From: an uncultured Lachnospiraceae bacterium
GTDB lineage: Bacteria > Bacillota > Clostridia > Lachnospirales > Lachnospiraceae
Assembly: GCA_949949005.1 (NCBI GenBank)
Contig: CATLHM010000021.1
Coordinates: forward strand, 1-42,358
Reading direction: 5' to 3'
Length of the DNA: 42,358 bases
Program-made: the position numbers and the translations under genes
The notes under the pieces: model-generated
Databases searched by the model: none
Told to the model about the DNA's origin: nothing
The model's input: only the letters and a program-made list of their open reading frames with translations
Part shown: positions 42,030 through 42,358 of the stretch, piece after piece
Layout of the letters: each line of letters starts with the position of its first letter
Numbering within the stretch: the first letter of the stretch is position 1

Positions 42030-42218
42030 TTTGCCGCCGATCCACAGGGGGATTCTTTACACCATGACGAAGGCGTAAACCTGATACCAGCGAATATAGA
42101 GCTGTCCGGCATGGAAGATGTAGTCCCCAAAAAGGATGCCAAACAAGGTGCGGCGATTAATGTACAGGATACGGTCATTGATGTAGGCTTATTCTTGTCA
42201 AAGACAGGTTCGGATTAA
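42030..42218 (+). pseudogene. ParA-like partition ATPase remnant fused to the repeated tail, copy 2
   Basis: One open frame reads FAADPQGDSLHHDEGVNLIP and ANIELSGME, which are two parts of a ParA protein of conjugative elements joined across an internal deletion, and then passes into EDVVPKKDAKQGAAINVQDT, the same tail as at 37453. No start codon is present. The remainder of the window (42234-42358) shows no gene. Confidence 0.65.
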
Positions 42219-42233
42219 AAGTACGTAGGTAAA
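42113..42233 (+). repeat. 121-bp direct repeat, copy 2
   Basis: 119 of 121 bases equal copy 1 at 37453-37573. The two copies bracket uvrB fragment B, rhuM, the nuclease-domain remnant and the OLD remnant. Confidence 0.95.
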
Positions 42234-42358
42234 AGAGTGAAAAATAAAGTAGTTTTTTGGGCGCACTTATACAAGGGTTCATAAAACCCCATTTTTGCAA
42301 GTATAGAAAACAGAATAATGTTAGTTATCGCTGCGTTTTACTAACTTAGAACTATCAT

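Overview
The window looks like a low-to-mid GC Firmicute of the class Clostridia, most likely Lachnospiraceae. The basis is strong GGAGG-type ribosome binding sites, a clostridial-style Tad pilus locus (Flp pilin, TadE-like proteins, an FHA protein), a two-subunit class I fumarate hydratase, a GNAT-YoaP protein, and a siphophage of the type common in gut Clostridia. This taxonomic call is inference from protein style, not a database match.

Region 1 (1-18803) is the right part of a siphovirus-type prophage, all on the + strand. In order it carries a scaffold protein (cut by the window edge), the major capsid protein, head-tail connector proteins, the tail tube, tail chaperones, a tape measure protein with six exact-period 132-bp repeats, tail tip proteins, a complete diversity-generating retroelement (DGR), and a lysis module with holin and endolysin. 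The DGR has a variable lectin-like protein with its variable repeat (VR, about 12699-12822), an Avd-like accessory protein, a template repeat (TR, about 13341-13464) and a reverse transcriptase. VR and TR differ at 13 positions, and every one is an adenine in TR. The prophage ends in a strong terminator, followed by the 3' third of a cpaF/tadA pilus ATPase gene. The phage therefore sits inside that gene; the integrase and left end lie outside the window.

Region 2 (about 18817-26032) is the rest of the Tad/Flp pilus locus: the cpaF 3' end, tadB, tadC, a Flp-type pilin, a large DUF5702-like protein, two TadE-like pseudopilins (one with a duplicated Cys/His module), an A24 prepilin peptidase and an FHA-domain membrane protein. 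The genes mostly overlap or abut, as in one operon whose ATPase is currently split by the phage.

Region 3 (26033-33832) is ordinary chromosome: a flavodoxin-like/SCP2 fusion behind a large inverted repeat, a HIT protein, fumarate hydratase alpha and beta, a candidate structured RNA or attenuator, an ECF-like sigma factor with a repeat-rich partner, an ArsR-type regulator, a GNAT-YoaP protein and a sirtuin.

Region 4 (33833-42358) is an AT-richer, decayed mobile/defence island. It holds two 5' fragments of uvrB that stop at the same codon (one still has a LexA-type box and promoter upstream), an internally deleted Rpn-family nuclease, a broken PIN-type toxin-antitoxin pair, an apparently intact rtcB-prfH operon (RNA ligase plus release-factor homologue, a ribosome repair/rescue pair), an IS110 transposase fragment, RhuM, internally deleted remnants of a nuclease-domain protein and an OLD-family nuclease, and a 121-bp direct repeat 4,660 bp apart.
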